From Microbispora sp. NBC_01189 (GTDB lineage: Bacteria > Actinomycetota > Actinomycetes > Streptosporangiales > Streptosporangiaceae): 64,000 bases of DNA. The stretch spans positions 2,895,501-2,959,500 of the forward strand of contig NZ_CP108581.1 in NCBI RefSeq assembly GCF_036010665.1. The letters are read 5' to 3'. The notes below the pieces were generated by a model, which worked only from the letters and a program-made list of their open reading frames with translations, searched no databases and had not been told where the DNA came from. This document shows positions 7,619 to 16,018 of this stretch, in pieces (the stretch's first letter is position 1; the number at the start of each line of letters is the position of its first letter). The position numbers were made by a program, and so were the translations under genes.

Positions 7619-8653
7619 CTACTCGGTGACCGCCCCCGCGCCGCGCATGGCGTTGGCGGCCTCTGGAGCCATCGTGTCGATGATGCGCTCCAGGTCGTCG
7701 ATGGTGGAGAACTCGACCACGATGCGGCCCTTCCGGCTGCCGAGATCGACCTTCACCTTCGTCTCGAAGTGGTCGGAGAGCCGGTCGGCCAGATCCCGCA
7801 GCGCCGGAGCCGTCGGCTTCTTCGCCCGCGGCTTGCGGGGAGCCGGACCCGCGGTCGCCTCCCCCAGCGCCACGATCTCCTCGACGGTCCGGACCGACAG
7901 TCCTTCCGCCACGATTCGGCTCGCCAGGCGCTCCTGGGCGGCCGGGTCGCTGAGCGTCAGCAGCGCACGCGCGTGCCCGGCGCTGATGACCCCCGCCGCC
8001 AGTCTGCGCTGCACCTCCGGCGGGAGGTTCAGCAGTCGCAGGGTGTTGCTGATGTGCGAGCGGGACCGCCCCACCTTCCTGGCGAGCACCTCATGGGTGG
8101 CGCCAAAGTCGTCCAGAAGCTGCTGGTAGGCCGCCGCCTCCTCCAGCGCGTTCAGTTGCTCGCGCTGGAGGTTCTCGATGAGCGCCTCGCGGAGCATCTC
8201 GTCGTCCTGCGTACTGCGGACGATCGCGGGGATGTGGTCGAGGCCGGCGAGCTGGGACGCGCGCCACCTCCGCTCCCCCATGATGAGCTCGAAGCGGCCG
8301 TCCGGCAGCGCCCGTACGACGACCGGCTGCAGCAGGCCGACCTCCTTGATGGAGGCGGACAGTTCGTCGAGACGATCCTCGTCGAACACCTCTCGCGGCT
8401 GGCGAGGGTTGGGAGAGATCGATCCGACCTCTATCTCCTGGAAGTACGCGCCCTCCACCGGCCGCAGGCCCGTTCCACTGCCATCCGCCTCGCTGCCATC
8501 CGTCATCGCACCGTTTGTCACGCCGCCACCCAATACGGGTGACGGCAGACCGGCAGTGGACGGCACGCTCGCCACAGGCGACGGATCGACGATCGGTCCC
8601 GTGGGGATCAGAGCCCCAAGACCCTTGCCAAGTCCCCGACGCTGCTGGCTCAC
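7619..8653 (-). CDS. parB: Chromosome partitioning protein ParB (CTPase, parS-binding)
   Basis: Binds parS and spreads as a CTP-dependent clamp to segregate origins. 344 residues: N-terminal tail SQQRRGLGKGLGALIP (ParA-contacting), Ser/Thr/Pro linker, ParB/Srx domain with the CTP-binding GERRWRAS motif, then a helix-turn-helix (LARKVGRSRSHISNTLRLLNLP), then a C-terminal dimerisation domain ending in a Lys/Arg region and a hydrophobic helix. GTG start at 8653. Three parS sites lie within 2.2 kb. A hairpin at 8688-8720 separates it from parA, so it may have its own transcript. Confidence 0.97.
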   Translation of the reverse strand: MSQQRRGLGKGLGALIPTGPIVDPSPVASVPSTAGLPSPVLGGGVTNGAMTDGSEADGSGTGLRPVEGAYFQEIEVGSISPNPRQPREVFDEDRLDELSASIKEVGLLQPVVVRALPDGRFELIMGERRWRASQLAGLDHIPAIVRSTQDDEMLREALIENLQREQLNALEEAAAYQQLLDDFGATHEVLARKVGRSRSHISNTLRLLNLPPEVQRRLAAGVISAGHARALLTLSDPAAQERLASRIVAEGLSVRTVEEIVALGEATAGPAPRKPRAKKPTAPALRDLADRLSDHFETKVKVDLGSRKGRIVVEFSTIDDLERIIDTMAPEAANAMRGAGAVTE

Positions 8654-8687
8654 CGCTGCTCCTTCATACCCACACCCGCACAGAAGG

Positions 8688-8720
8688 CGGTGCCCAGCGA
8701 CTCGGGGTCACTGGGCACCG
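8688..8720 (-). terminator. Hairpin between parA and parB
   Basis: CGGTGCCCAG / CTGGGCACCG, a 10-bp perfect stem with a 13-nt loop, in the 225-bp gap between parA and parB. It may terminate or attenuate the leftward transcript. The gap shows no gene. Confidence 0.55.
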
Positions 8721-8878
8721 GCACGCACACACCAGGAGAGAGTACCGCTGCGGCGCCTCCGCACGAGTCCTCAGACATGGAGCTGTGCATAACCCGGGAT
8801 CGAGCCGCCGCCCATGCCCCGGAAAGAGACCGGCGGACGCCGGATGTCCTCTCAGCCCGGACTCTCTGATATCGGCTG

Positions 8879-9976
8879 TCAGGCGTCGGCGAGGGCCGCC
8901 GCACGATAGGCGATCTCCTTGGCGGCCCCCATGTACGCGAGCGCGCCGCTGGATCCCGGGTCGTACGTCATGACCGACTGGCCATAGCTGGGCGCCTCGG
9001 AGACGCGGACGCTCCTGGGGATGACCGCGTCGAGCACCGTGTCGCCGAAGTGTGACCGCACCTCTTCCGCGACCTGAGACGCCAGGCGGGTACGGCCGTC
9101 GTACATGGTGAGAAGGATGGTCGAGACCGCGAGCGTCTGGTTCAGGTGCGCACGCACCAGCTCGACGTTCTGCATGAGCTGGGTGAGACCCTCCAGGGCG
9201 TAGTACTCGCACTGGATGGGGATCAGCACCTCCTGGGCCGCCGCCATGGCGTTCACCGTCAGCAGGCCCAGCGACGGCGGGCAGTCGATGAGGATGTAGT
9301 CGAACTCCATGGCGTCGAAGGCCGCCAGCGCCCTCCGCAGGCGGGTCTCACGGCCGACCATGGGGACAAGCTCGATCTCCGCGCCCGCGAGGTCGAGGGT
9401 GGCGGGGGCGCAGTAGAGGTTCGGCATGTCGGGCACAGGGTTCACGATCTGCGACAGCGGCATGTCGTCCACCAGGACCTGGTAAACCGACGGCATCCCC
9501 GACCGGTGCTCGGTCGCGAGGGCGGTCGACGCGTTTCCCTGCGGGTCCAGGTCGACAACGAGAACGCGCTGATCGTGCATGGACAGTGCCGCCGCCAGGT
9601 TGACTGCCGTGGTGGTCTTGCCCACGCCACCCTTCTGGTTGGACACCGTCATCACCCGGCAGCGAGGAGGCCGGGGCCAGCTCCCCTCGTCACGCGTCGA
9701 ATAACCGACGGAAGGCGCAGCCGCCTGCGGGGGCGCGGCTGTTTCACGTGAAACCACAGAACTCAGTGCCTCTCGTACCAGCGGCGAATCGCCAGGGCTA
9801 AGGGGGGTCGGGGACACGGTCGTCGTCCTTTCGACCGGCGAAGCAGGGGGACGAGGCCAGCCAACCCCGGAGGACCGGCCTGCTGCCGCGATCTCCCAGC
9901 GTAGGGGGAGCCGGGTCTCCGGCCAACCCAGTCCCGCATTCACATCGCCTGATCCGGCGTCCGCCACGCGGCTCAC
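8879..9976 (-). CDS. parA: Chromosome partitioning ATPase ParA (Soj-like)
   Basis: Walker-type ATPase that moves ParB-parS complexes. 365 residues including a long N-terminal extension of about 105 residues rich in Pro, Ser and Arg. The deviant Walker A is KGGVGKTTT (after VMTVSNQ), followed by VDLDPQGNAST and IDCPPSLGLLT. The ATG at 9976 overlaps the rsmG stop (ATGA), supporting this start and coupled translation. A parS core lies inside the extension and is read as V-S-R-E-T, so this stretch of protein is dictated by the DNA site. Confidence 0.95.
   Translation of the reverse strand: MSRVADAGSGDVNAGLGWPETRLPLRWEIAAAGRSSGVGWPRPPASPVERTTTVSPTPLSPGDSPLVREALSSVVSRETAAPPQAAAPSVGYSTRDEGSWPRPPRCRVMTVSNQKGGVGKTTTAVNLAAALSMHDQRVLVVDLDPQGNASTALATEHRSGMPSVYQVLVDDMPLSQIVNPVPDMPNLYCAPATLDLAGAEIELVPMVGRETRLRRALAAFDAMEFDYILIDCPPSLGLLTVNAMAAAQEVLIPIQCEYYALEGLTQLMQNVELVRAHLNQTLAVSTILLTMYDGRTRLASQVAEEVRSHFGDTVLDAVIPRSVRVSEAPSYGQSVMTYDPGSSGALAYMGAAKEIAYRAAALADA
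9740..9755. promoter_or_regulatory. parS: parS centromere site 3, inside parA coding sequence
   Basis: TGTTTCACGTGAAACC: the 14-bp core GTTTCACGTGAAAC is perfect and only the last outer base differs. It lies in the codons for the ParA N-terminal extension. Confidence 0.9.
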
Positions 9977-10656
9977 CTCTTCCGTCGCCTCCGCGTGTCC
10001 GCTCGCAGGGGTCGTCCTGCGACGACGCGAACAAGGGTCGCGGGCGGCTCGACCCTACCCTGCCCCACTGTCACGAGTTCGACGTGCCTCACTCCGTACG
10101 ACTGGAGGCAGGGACGGGCGGCCTCCAGTTCCTCCTGAGCTCGCTCCCCCTTCATCGCCAGCAGTTCGCCGTCTTCCCGGAGCAGCGGCATCGACCATGA
10201 GAGCAGGCGGTCGAGCGGCGCCACCGCCCGTGCGGTCGCGACATCGAAGATCCTCTTGTGTGCGATCTCCTCTGCGCGTCCGCGCAGCACCTCCACGTTG
10301 TCAAGCTTGAGCGCCTCGACGCATTCGGAGAGGAAGACCGTACGGCGGAGCAGCGGTTCCAGCAGCGTCACCGTCACGTCGGGCCGGACGATCGCGAGCA
10401 CCAGGCCGGGCAGGCCGGCGCCGGAGCCGATGTCGACGACAGTCGAGTCAGGCGGGACCGCCTCCTCGACCACGGCACAGTTGAGCAGATGGCGGTCCCA
10501 GATCCGGGGCACCTCTCTCGGCCCCAGCAGCCCTCGCACCACTCCGGGACCGGCGAGTAACTCGGCGAACACCCGGGCCCGCTCAAGCGCCTCACCGGTG
10601 AAGATCTCACGCGCCACCGGGGGCGCCTCGGGCAGGTCGTTGCTCTCCGTCATCAC
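9973..10656 (-). CDS. rsmG: 16S rRNA (guanine527-N7)-methyltransferase RsmG (GidB)
   Basis: Methylates G527 of 16S rRNA with S-adenosylmethionine; loss gives low-level streptomycin resistance in other actinomycetes. 227 residues. The substrate-recognition segment is PREVPRIWDRHLLNCA, SAM motif I is VVDIGSGAGLPGLVLA, acidic motif II TLLEPLLRR, and then VLRGRAEE and ARAVAPL. The C-terminus is strongly basic. It starts the rsmG-parA coupled pair. Confidence 0.95.
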   Translation of the reverse strand: MMTESNDLPEAPPVAREIFTGEALERARVFAELLAGPGVVRGLLGPREVPRIWDRHLLNCAVVEEAVPPDSTVVDIGSGAGLPGLVLAIVRPDVTVTLLEPLLRRTVFLSECVEALKLDNVEVLRGRAEEIAHKRIFDVATARAVAPLDRLLSWSMPLLREDGELLAMKGERAQEELEAARPCLQSYGVRHVELVTVGQGRVEPPATLVRVVAGRPLRADTRRRRKR

Positions 10657-10958
10657 TCACTCATCCAGGAACGCTCTGTGGGCCAAGGGTAGTCGTCATT
10701 CCCCGGCCGGGGATGGTCAGCCGCGGATACGGCGGCGGGTCCGCCCGCCCCCGGACGTACAGGGTGGCGAGCCACTTCATCCGCGACGTGGCAGGACGCC
10801 AGGACGGGAAAAGCCGCCGGCCCCGAAGATCGGGACCGACGGCTTCCCACGTCGGAGCTTGCGAACCGTACGGTCCGGAACCGTGCGGACTCGGCCGCCG
10901 TACAGACTTGGGACCGTGCGGGACCGGAGTCGTGCGGACTCGGAACCGGAAGGAACGG
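10657..10958. other. Gap between jag and rsmG with terminator and imperfect repeats
   Basis: 302 bp without a gene. It holds the rsmG promoter side (including the palindrome CCCCGGCCGGGG near 10700), the jag terminator at 10811-10845, and two imperfect copies of CGTGCGGACTCGG around 10882 and 10932 amid GGAACCG-type repeats. Confidence 0.6.
10811..10845 (-). terminator. Terminator downstream of the rpmH-rnpA-yidD-yidC-jag unit
   Basis: AAGCCGCCGGCCCCG / CGGGACCGACGGCTT forms a 15-bp stem with two mismatched pairs and a 5-nt loop, about 115 bp downstream of the jag stop on the leftward strand. Confidence 0.65.
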
Positions 10959-11453
10959 TCAGGCGGGCAGGACAACCACGAAACGGCGGGGCTCCTCGCC
11001 CTCCGACTCGCTGCGCAGGCCCGCCGCCGCGACGGCGTCGTGCACGATCTTCCGCTCGAAGGGCGTCATCGGGGTGAGCGCCTTCGGCTCGCCCGTGCGC
11101 TTGACGTCCTCGGCCGCCGAGGTGCCCACCTTCGTCAGCTCGGCGCGGCGCCGTTCCCGGTAGCCGCCCACGTCGAGCATCAGCCGGGAACGCTCCCCCG
11201 TCTGGCGGTGCACGGCGAGCCGCGTCAGCTCCTGCAGCGCCTCCAGCACCTCCCCGCCGGAGCCCACGAGATCGTCGCCCTTGATCCCGACGATCGATAC
11301 CAAGGCGCGGTCCCCCTCCACGTCCATATCGATGTCGCCGTCCAGGTCGGCGATGTCGAGCAGGCCCTCCAGGTAGTCCGCCGCGATCTCACCCTCCTGT
11401 TCCAGGGCGTCGGCGTCGGGAGCAGGCTTGAGGGTCTCCCCAGCTTCGGTCAC
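10959..11453 (-). CDS. jag: Jag/KhpB family RNA-binding protein (KH + R3H)
   Basis: 164 residues. A KH domain (VSIVGIKGDDLVGSGGEVLEAL, with the binding loop near GDDLVG) is followed by an R3H domain (RRAELTKVG...ALTPMTPFERKIVHDAVA). The acidic N-terminus is short, without the full Jag_N domain of firmicutes. Downstream of yidC as in most bacteria, where it is thought to bind RNA and affect cell-wall and membrane-protein synthesis. It closes the leftward rpmH operon. Confidence 0.92.
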   Translation of the reverse strand: MTEAGETLKPAPDADALEQEGEIAADYLEGLLDIADLDGDIDMDVEGDRALVSIVGIKGDDLVGSGGEVLEALQELTRLAVHRQTGERSRLMLDVGGYRERRRAELTKVGTSAAEDVKRTGEPKALTPMTPFERKIVHDAVAAAGLRSESEGEEPRRFVVVLPA

Positions 11454-11471
11454 GTCAGGACTCTCCTTCTC

Positions 11472-12425
11472 CTACGACTTCTTGCTGCCGGTGCGCTTGC
11501 TGCGGGGCTGGCGTGCCGGCTGCTGACGGACGATCTTGGGGGCGGGCTCGGGCTCGATCTCGGGGGCTGTGGTCTTGGGCTTGCCCACCAGCTTCGTGAA
11601 GACGCCGTTGCTCGGCTCGGGGGTGGTGACGTTGCCCTTCTCGTCCACGACCGGCATGGGGTGCCGACTGTAGAACCAGTGCTGCTGGCCGAGTGTCCAC
11701 AGGTTGGTGGTCACCCAGTAGAGGATCAGGCCGAGCTGGAAGTTCAGGCTGAAGATGGCGAACAGCGGCGAGATGTACATCAGGATCTTCTGCTGCTGCG
11801 CCATGGGGTTGTCCGGCATCTGCGCCACCGAGCGCCTGACGCTCTGCCGGACGGTGAGGAAGGTGGTGCACGAGCTGACCGCGACGAAGCAGCCGAGCAC
11901 GATCTTCGTCAGCACCGGTTCGGCGCCGAGGCCCCTGATGACCTCCGCGCTGTCGAAGAACTTCGCCGTCAGCGGCGCGGCGATGACGTGCGCGGCACGC
12001 GCGCTGTTCACCAGTTCCTTCGTCATGCCGAAGGAAGGACGGTCCTCGGCGATGGCCCGCAGCACGGTGAACATCGAGATGAAGATCGGGAACTGCGCGA
12101 CGATCGGGAGGCAGCCACCCAGGGGGTTGGTGCCCGCCTCCTGGTACAGCTTCATGACCTCCTGGTTCATGCGCTGCTTGTCGTTCTTGTACTTCTTGCG
12201 CAGCTCCTGCACCTTGGGCGCGAGTTCCTGCATCTTCCGCGACGAGCGCATCTGCTTCATGAAGAGCGGGAAGATCAGCAGACGCATCAGCACGGTCAGG
12301 GTGATGATGGTCAGCGCCCAGTTGAGACCGCTACTGGCGGGGATAAAGGTGCTGTAACCGCCGTGGATCCAGGTGATCACCTGGGCCACCGCCGTATACA
12401 GCCAATTCAGGAATGGCAGCTCCAC
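11472..12425 (-). CDS. yidC: Membrane protein insertase YidC
   Basis: Inserts and folds inner-membrane proteins alone or with SecYEG. 317 residues from the GTG at 12425, chosen because GGGAG lies 8 bp upstream and the start is 5 bp after the yidD stop; the frame open further upstream would overlap yidD. It is the Gram-positive type without a large periplasmic domain: five hydrophobic segments, the positively charged hairpin (MKQMRSSRKMQELAPKVQELRKKYKND), the GGCLPIVAQFPIFISMF segment, and a long basic tail (RQQPARQPRSKRTGSKKS) that may touch the ribosome. Confidence 0.95.
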   Translation of the reverse strand: MELPFLNWLYTAVAQVITWIHGGYSTFIPASSGLNWALTIITLTVLMRLLIFPLFMKQMRSSRKMQELAPKVQELRKKYKNDKQRMNQEVMKLYQEAGTNPLGGCLPIVAQFPIFISMFTVLRAIAEDRPSFGMTKELVNSARAAHVIAAPLTAKFFDSAEVIRGLGAEPVLTKIVLGCFVAVSSCTTFLTVRQSVRRSVAQMPDNPMAQQQKILMYISPLFAIFSLNFQLGLILYWVTTNLWTLGQQHWFYSRHPMPVVDEKGNVTTPEPSNGVFTKLVGKPKTTAPEIEPEPAPKIVRQQPARQPRSKRTGSKKS

Positions 12426-12429
12426 CGAG

Positions 12430-12744
12430 CTAGCTCCCTTGCGTATCGTCGTGAGACCGGACTCGGCGTGGGGGCACCGGGTCGAAACCTCCAGGATGGA
12501 ACGGATGGCACCGTCCAATACGCCTGACGGTCAGCCATACCCCGCGCGCCGCTCCATGAACGGCGACGGCCTCGAGACCATAGGCACTACAGGACGGCTC
12601 GAACCGGCACCTCGGCCCCAGCAGCGGGCTGATGAATGCGCGGTAGAACCGGATGAGCGCGAGCAGCAAGCGGGCGACCAGCCCGCCTCCGGGCAGGTCG
12701 GCCTCCCCAGGCACCTCGGCCGGGGTCGGATGCTGCGCTGTCAT
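12430..12744 (-). CDS. yidD: Membrane protein insertion efficiency factor YidD
   Basis: 104 residues with the family core [31 protein letters not shown] and [10 protein letters not shown]. The conserved cysteines are in [13 protein letters not shown]. An amphipathic N-terminal segment suggests membrane association. Its ATG overlaps the rnpA stop by 4 bp and yidC follows 5 bp later, the universal rpmH-rnpA-yidD-yidC order. Confidence 0.95.
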   Translation of the reverse strand: MTAQHPTPAEVPGEADLPGGGLVARLLLALIRFYRAFISPLLGPRCRFEPSCSAYGLEAVAVHGAARGVWLTVRRIGRCHPFHPGGFDPVPPRRVRSHDDTQGS

Positions 12745-13118
12745 GACCGTCCATCCGTCGGGGTCCGGGCCTCGGACCCGCGCCGCCGGAGTAAACGACT
12801 CAGCGCGACGTCGAGTTCGGCGGCCAGGTGCTCGCTACGCGCGGACGCGGCCGGTGGATTGGCGCGTACCACCAAGAGGCTACCTCTCGGCAGCATCGGC
12901 AGGCGGCTCCGCATGAGGTGTCTCAACCTGCGCCTGACCTGGTTCCGCACCACGGCGCCGCCGACCGCCCTGCTCACGACGAAGCCGACCAGCGGTGGCT
13001 CGTCGGCGTCGCGCAGATTCAGATGTGCGACCAGGGCGGGACGCCCGGCGCGTCGCCCACGGCGGATCGCGTCGGCGAACTCGTCACCCCGACGCATGCG
13101 GGACGCGGACGGAAGCAC
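12741..13118 (-). CDS. rnpA: Ribonuclease P protein component
   Basis: Protein cofactor of RNase P for tRNA 5' processing. From the GTG at 13118 it is 125 residues beginning [21 protein letters not shown], the family start; GAGGAAGG lies just upstream. An ATG further upstream at 13172 would add 18 residues not seen in the family. The RNR motif region is [19 protein letters not shown]. The gene follows rpmH by 81 bp. Confidence 0.94.
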   Translation of the reverse strand: MLPSASRMRRGDEFADAIRRGRRAGRPALVAHLNLRDADEPPLVGFVVSRAVGGAVVRNQVRRRLRHLMRSRLPMLPRGSLLVVRANPPAASARSEHLAAELDVALSRLLRRRGSEARTPTDGRS

Positions 13119-13199
13119 CGGGCCTTCCTCGACGTACGGCCGCCCGCTCGTGCCCGGCGCCGCGAGGGGCACCGGGCACGAGCGGGCGGCGACTGGTCG

Positions 13200-13337
13200 T
13201 CAGACCGTCAGCTCGGCGCGGCCCTTGCGGCGGCGCGCGGCCAGGATGGCGCGACCGGCCCGGGTGCGCATGCGCAGCCGGAAGCCGTGGGTCTTCGCGC
13301 GGCGACGGTTGTTCGGCTGGTAAGTACGCTTGCTCAC
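13200..13337 (-). CDS. rpmH: 50S ribosomal protein L34
   Basis: 45 residues, [19 protein letters not shown] and then [19 protein letters not shown], the standard L34 sequence. GTG start at 13337. First gene of the leftward ribosome/secretion operon, divergent from dnaA. Confidence 0.97.
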   Translation of the reverse strand: MSKRTYQPNNRRRAKTHGFRLRMRTRAGRAILAARRRKGRAELTV

Positions 13338-13770
13338 GAGTGGGCTCCAGGCTTCAGGTACGTCCGCGGGCTGCGGACGCGGCACAATCCAATGTCACGC
13401 GGCTCGTCATATGCGCGGGCATGCGAAATAGCCGTCGCGTGATTAGCCGACCGGGACACGTTACGGGGCCACCCTACGTCAGGTCAAACCGACGCCCGTG
13501 CCGCCAACCGAGTACGGCGGGCGACCATGGCCCACTAGGCTGTGGACAACGCCTTGAACGCGGGTGTGCACACCGCTACTGTCGGCCGTCCGGCCCTTCC
13601 CCTCATCAGCGTTGATGTGCCCGGGAAAAATACGCGGCCTGTGCACAGCGTGTGGATCACGTGTGGATCAGGCATCTGGAAGAGGGCCGGCGCCGTGCGG
13701 CGTACCGGACGGAACACGGCACGGATCGCGGCGGCGGACGGGGCCGCGCAAAGGGAGGAGGGGCCGAGCC
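13338..13770. promoter_or_regulatory. Divergent rpmH / dnaA promoter region with DnaA boxes
   Basis: 433 bp without a gene. TGTGGACAA at 13541-13549 is a perfect DnaA box (TTGTCCACA on the other strand). Weaker matches lie at 13640-13670 (GTGTGGATCA twice). This suggests DnaA autoregulation of dnaA, as known in many bacteria. The dnaA ribosome site AAGGGAGGAG is at 13751-13760. Confidence 0.7.
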
Positions 13771-15495
13771 ATGGAAGGCGTCGATCTCAACGCTGTATGG
13801 GCTCGGGCGCTCAGCACCCTCCTCGACGAGGGCGTCTCCGGGCAGCAGCGTGCGTTCCTCCAGATGACCCAGCCCTCCGGCCTCATCAACGACACCATCC
13901 TCCTGGCCGCCCCGAACGACTTCGCCAAAGAGGTCATCGAGGTGCGGCTGCGCCCGCTGATCGTGCACGCGCTGTCGCAGGAGCTCGGCAGGCCGGTGCG
14001 GATCGCGGTGATGGTGGATCCCGGCGCGGGACTTCAGGCCGCTCCCGACCCTGTGGGCCAGGCGCCGGCCGACCGTCATCCACAGCAGTCGTCCACAGAT
14101 TATCCACAGCCCAATTCCCAGGCTCCGCGCTTCCCCTTAGGCGAGGGCGGGCCGTCCCGGCGCGAGCCCGAGCCGCACGCCCCGCCGAGTATCCACAGCC
14201 CCGCCCATGGTCCGGCATACGGTCCCGCCCATGGACGCCCCCAGGAGTCGCAGCAGATCCACGGCGGGCCGCGGTACCCACACGACCAGCAGTATCGACA
14301 GGACCAGCAGTATCCACAGCCCGGCCAGCAGGTCTCCCCGCCGGACCGCCCGCAGCGGCCGGGCGGCTACTCGCCCGAGCCGCCTCCCGCACCCAAGCCG
14401 GAGCCCCTGCCGGCGCAGAACCGCTGGGACGCGCGGGGCGGCCGCCCAAGTGGAGAGTCGGCCCGGCTGAACGCCAAGTACACCTTCGAGACGTTCGTCA
14501 TCGGCGCGAGCAACCGCTTCGCCCACGCCGCCGCGGTCGCGGTCGCCGAGGCCCCCGCCAAGGCGTACAACCCGCTGTTCATCTACGGCGACTCCGGGCT
14601 GGGGAAGACGCACCTGCTGCACGCGATCGGCCACTACGCGCAGAGCCTCTACGACGGTGCCCGGGTGCGGTACGTGAGCTCCGAGGAGTTCACCAACGAC
14701 TTCATCAACTCCATCCGCGACCACAAGGCGGACGGGTTCCGGGCCCGCTACCGCGCGGTCGACATCCTCCTTGTGGACGACATCCAGTTCCTGGAGGGCA
14801 AGGAGCAGACGCAGGAGGAGTTCTTCCACACCTTCAACACCCTCCACAACGCCAGCAAGCAGATCGTCATCTCCAGCGACCGCGCCCCCAAGCAGCTCGT
14901 CACGCTGGAGGACCGGCTGCGCAACCGCTTCGAGTGGGGACTGATCACCGACGTCCAGCCGCCGGAGCTGGAGACCCGCATCGCGATCCTGCGGAAGAAG
15001 GCGATCCAGGAGGGCCTGGCCGCGCCGCCCGACGTCCTCGAGTACATCGCCAGCCGCATCGCCACCAACATCCGCGAGCTGGAGGGGGCGCTGATCCGGG
15101 TCACCGCGTTCGCCAGCCTCAACCGCCAGTCCGTGGACCTCCAGCTCGCCGAGATCGTCCTCAAGGACCTGATCAGCGAGGACGCGAGCCCGGAGATCAC
15201 CATCTCCCTCATCATGTCCACAACCGCGGAGTACTTCGGCGTCTCGCTCGACGACCTGTGCGGAAGCTCCCGGTCGCGGGCGCTGGTCACCGCCCGGCAG
15301 ATCGCGATGTATCTGGCCCGCGAGCTGACCGACCTGTCGCTGCCGAAGATCGGCCAGCAGTTCGGCGGCCGTGACCACACCACCGTCATGCATGCGGAGC
15401 GTAAGATCCGCTCGCTCATGGCCGAGCGGCACTCGATGTACAACCAGGTCAACGAGCTGACCACCCGGATCAAGCAGCGCGCACGCAACGCTTAG
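13771..15495 (+). CDS. dnaA: Chromosomal replication initiator protein DnaA
   Basis: AAA+ initiator that binds oriC. 574 residues from the ATG at 13771. Domain I: residues 1-90. Domain II is an unusually long Pro/Gln/His-rich linker (about residues 95-230). Domain III starts [15 protein letters not shown], with Walker [16 protein letters not shown], Walker [14 protein letters not shown] and sensor segments. Domain IV ends with the DnaA-box-recognition signature [15 protein letters not shown]. The codons for the linker contain several DnaA boxes. Long domain II is typical of filamentous actinomycetes. Confidence 0.98.
   Translation: MEGVDLNAVWARALSTLLDEGVSGQQRAFLQMTQPSGLINDTILLAAPNDFAKEVIEVRLRPLIVHALSQELGRPVRIAVMVDPGAGLQAAPDPVGQAPADRHPQQSSTDYPQPNSQAPRFPLGEGGPSRREPEPHAPPSIHSPAHGPAYGPAHGRPQESQQIHGGPRYPHDQQYRQDQQYPQPGQQVSPPDRPQRPGGYSPEPPPAPKPEPLPAQNRWDARGGRPSGESARLNAKYTFETFVIGASNRFAHAAAVAVAEAPAKAYNPLFIYGDSGLGKTHLLHAIGHYAQSLYDGARVRYVSSEEFTNDFINSIRDHKADGFRARYRAVDILLVDDIQFLEGKEQTQEEFFHTFNTLHNASKQIVISSDRAPKQLVTLEDRLRNRFEWGLITDVQPPELETRIAILRKKAIQEGLAAPPDVLEYIASRIATNIRELEGALIRVTAFASLNRQSVDLQLAEIVLKDLISEDASPEITISLIMSTTAEYFGVSLDDLCGSSRSRALVTARQIAMYLARELTDLSLPKIGQQFGGRDHTTVMHAERKIRSLMAERHSMYNQVNELTTRIKQRARNA
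14076..14318 (+). repeat. DnaA boxes embedded in the domain II codons of dnaA
   Basis: Same-direction boxes at 14076 (TCATCCACA), 14089 (TCGTCCACA), 14100 (TTATCCACA, perfect), 14189 (GTATCCACA) and 14310 (GTATCCACA). All fall in the flexible Pro/Gln-rich linker, where amino-acid constraint is weak. They could titrate DnaA or extend the origin. Confidence 0.7.
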
Positions 15496-15598
15496 TACAC
15501 AGGCTGTGGATAACTCTGTGGATCAGGGATGCCGCCTTGTCGCGGCCCGAATCGCGTTACCCCCACCCTCTCCGGCCCGCCGGCAGGCCGTCCGCGCT

Positions 15599-15674
15599 TG
15601 GGGACAACTTTGGGGAAAAGCTGGGGACAGCTTGGGGAATACCTGTGGGCAGGCTGGGGACGCCCTGTGCGTAC
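15599..15674 (-). repeat. Helically phased array 1 of DnaA-box-like motifs in oriC
   Basis: TGGGGACAA (15599), TGGGGAAAA (15611), TGGGGACAG (15622), TGGGGAATA (15633), TGTGGGCAG (15644), TGGGGACGC (15655) and a weak TGTGCGTAC (15666). Start-to-start spacing is 12 and then 11, 11, 11, 11, 11 bp, one per helical turn. Confidence 0.8.
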
Positions 15675-15707
15675 TCGTCACAGGCACATCGGCTGTCCCT
15701 TTTACCC

Positions 15708-15749
15708 CGTGGACAACCGGTGGAAACATGGTGGATTACTCGTGGACAG
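15708..15749 (-). repeat. Helically phased array 2 of DnaA-box-like motifs in oriC
   Basis: CGTGGACAA (15708), GGTGGAAAC (15719), GGTGGATTA (15730) and CGTGGACAG (15741), each exactly 11 bp after the previous one. A further TGGGGACGG at 15763 keeps the phase after one skipped turn. Confidence 0.75.
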
Positions 15750-16018
15750 AGGGGCCCGAACCTGGGGACGGGCTGTGGGGACAGCACGGTCACCCACAAT
15801 CCACAGGGGGTCCGTCCACCGTTCCCCCACAGCCCCGGTGGATGAAGCATCTCCACTGAGCTGCGAAAATGCTCCTCATCCACATATCCACACTCCCTAA
15901 TGCGATGACTTGTATCTCTCTCTAAGGAACTCAAGAACCATAGAAGGGGTTCTGGAGGCACACAGGTGCGGGAGAGTGAAGACTTGACGATGCAGCGACA
16001 CCCAGGAGGCTGATCCAC

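Larger units (their letters stand above)
15496..16018. other. oriC: Origin of replication oriC
   Basis: The dnaA-dnaN gap of 523 bp is packed with DnaA-box-like 9-mers. Near dnaA they point leftward: TGTGGATAA at 15505 (perfect), TGTGGATCA at 15517, a phased TGGGGA array at 15599-15671 and a second array at 15708-15749. Near dnaN they point rightward: CAATCCACA at 15797, TCATCCACA at 15876 and ATATCCACA at 15884. The stretch 15893-15960 is poorer in G+C and free of boxes and is a candidate unwinding element. AGGAGG of dnaN is at 16004-16009. Confidence 0.93.

Noticed and set aside
7378-7629. Possible small gene reading through parS site 2
   Set aside because: No ribosome site, poor codon bias, and its only familiar stretch (VSRET) comes from the parS DNA itself.
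10713-12527. Long plus-strand frame across jag and yidC
   Set aside because: Antisense shadow; composition is that of reversed GC-rich codons, and the opposite strand encodes conserved proteins.
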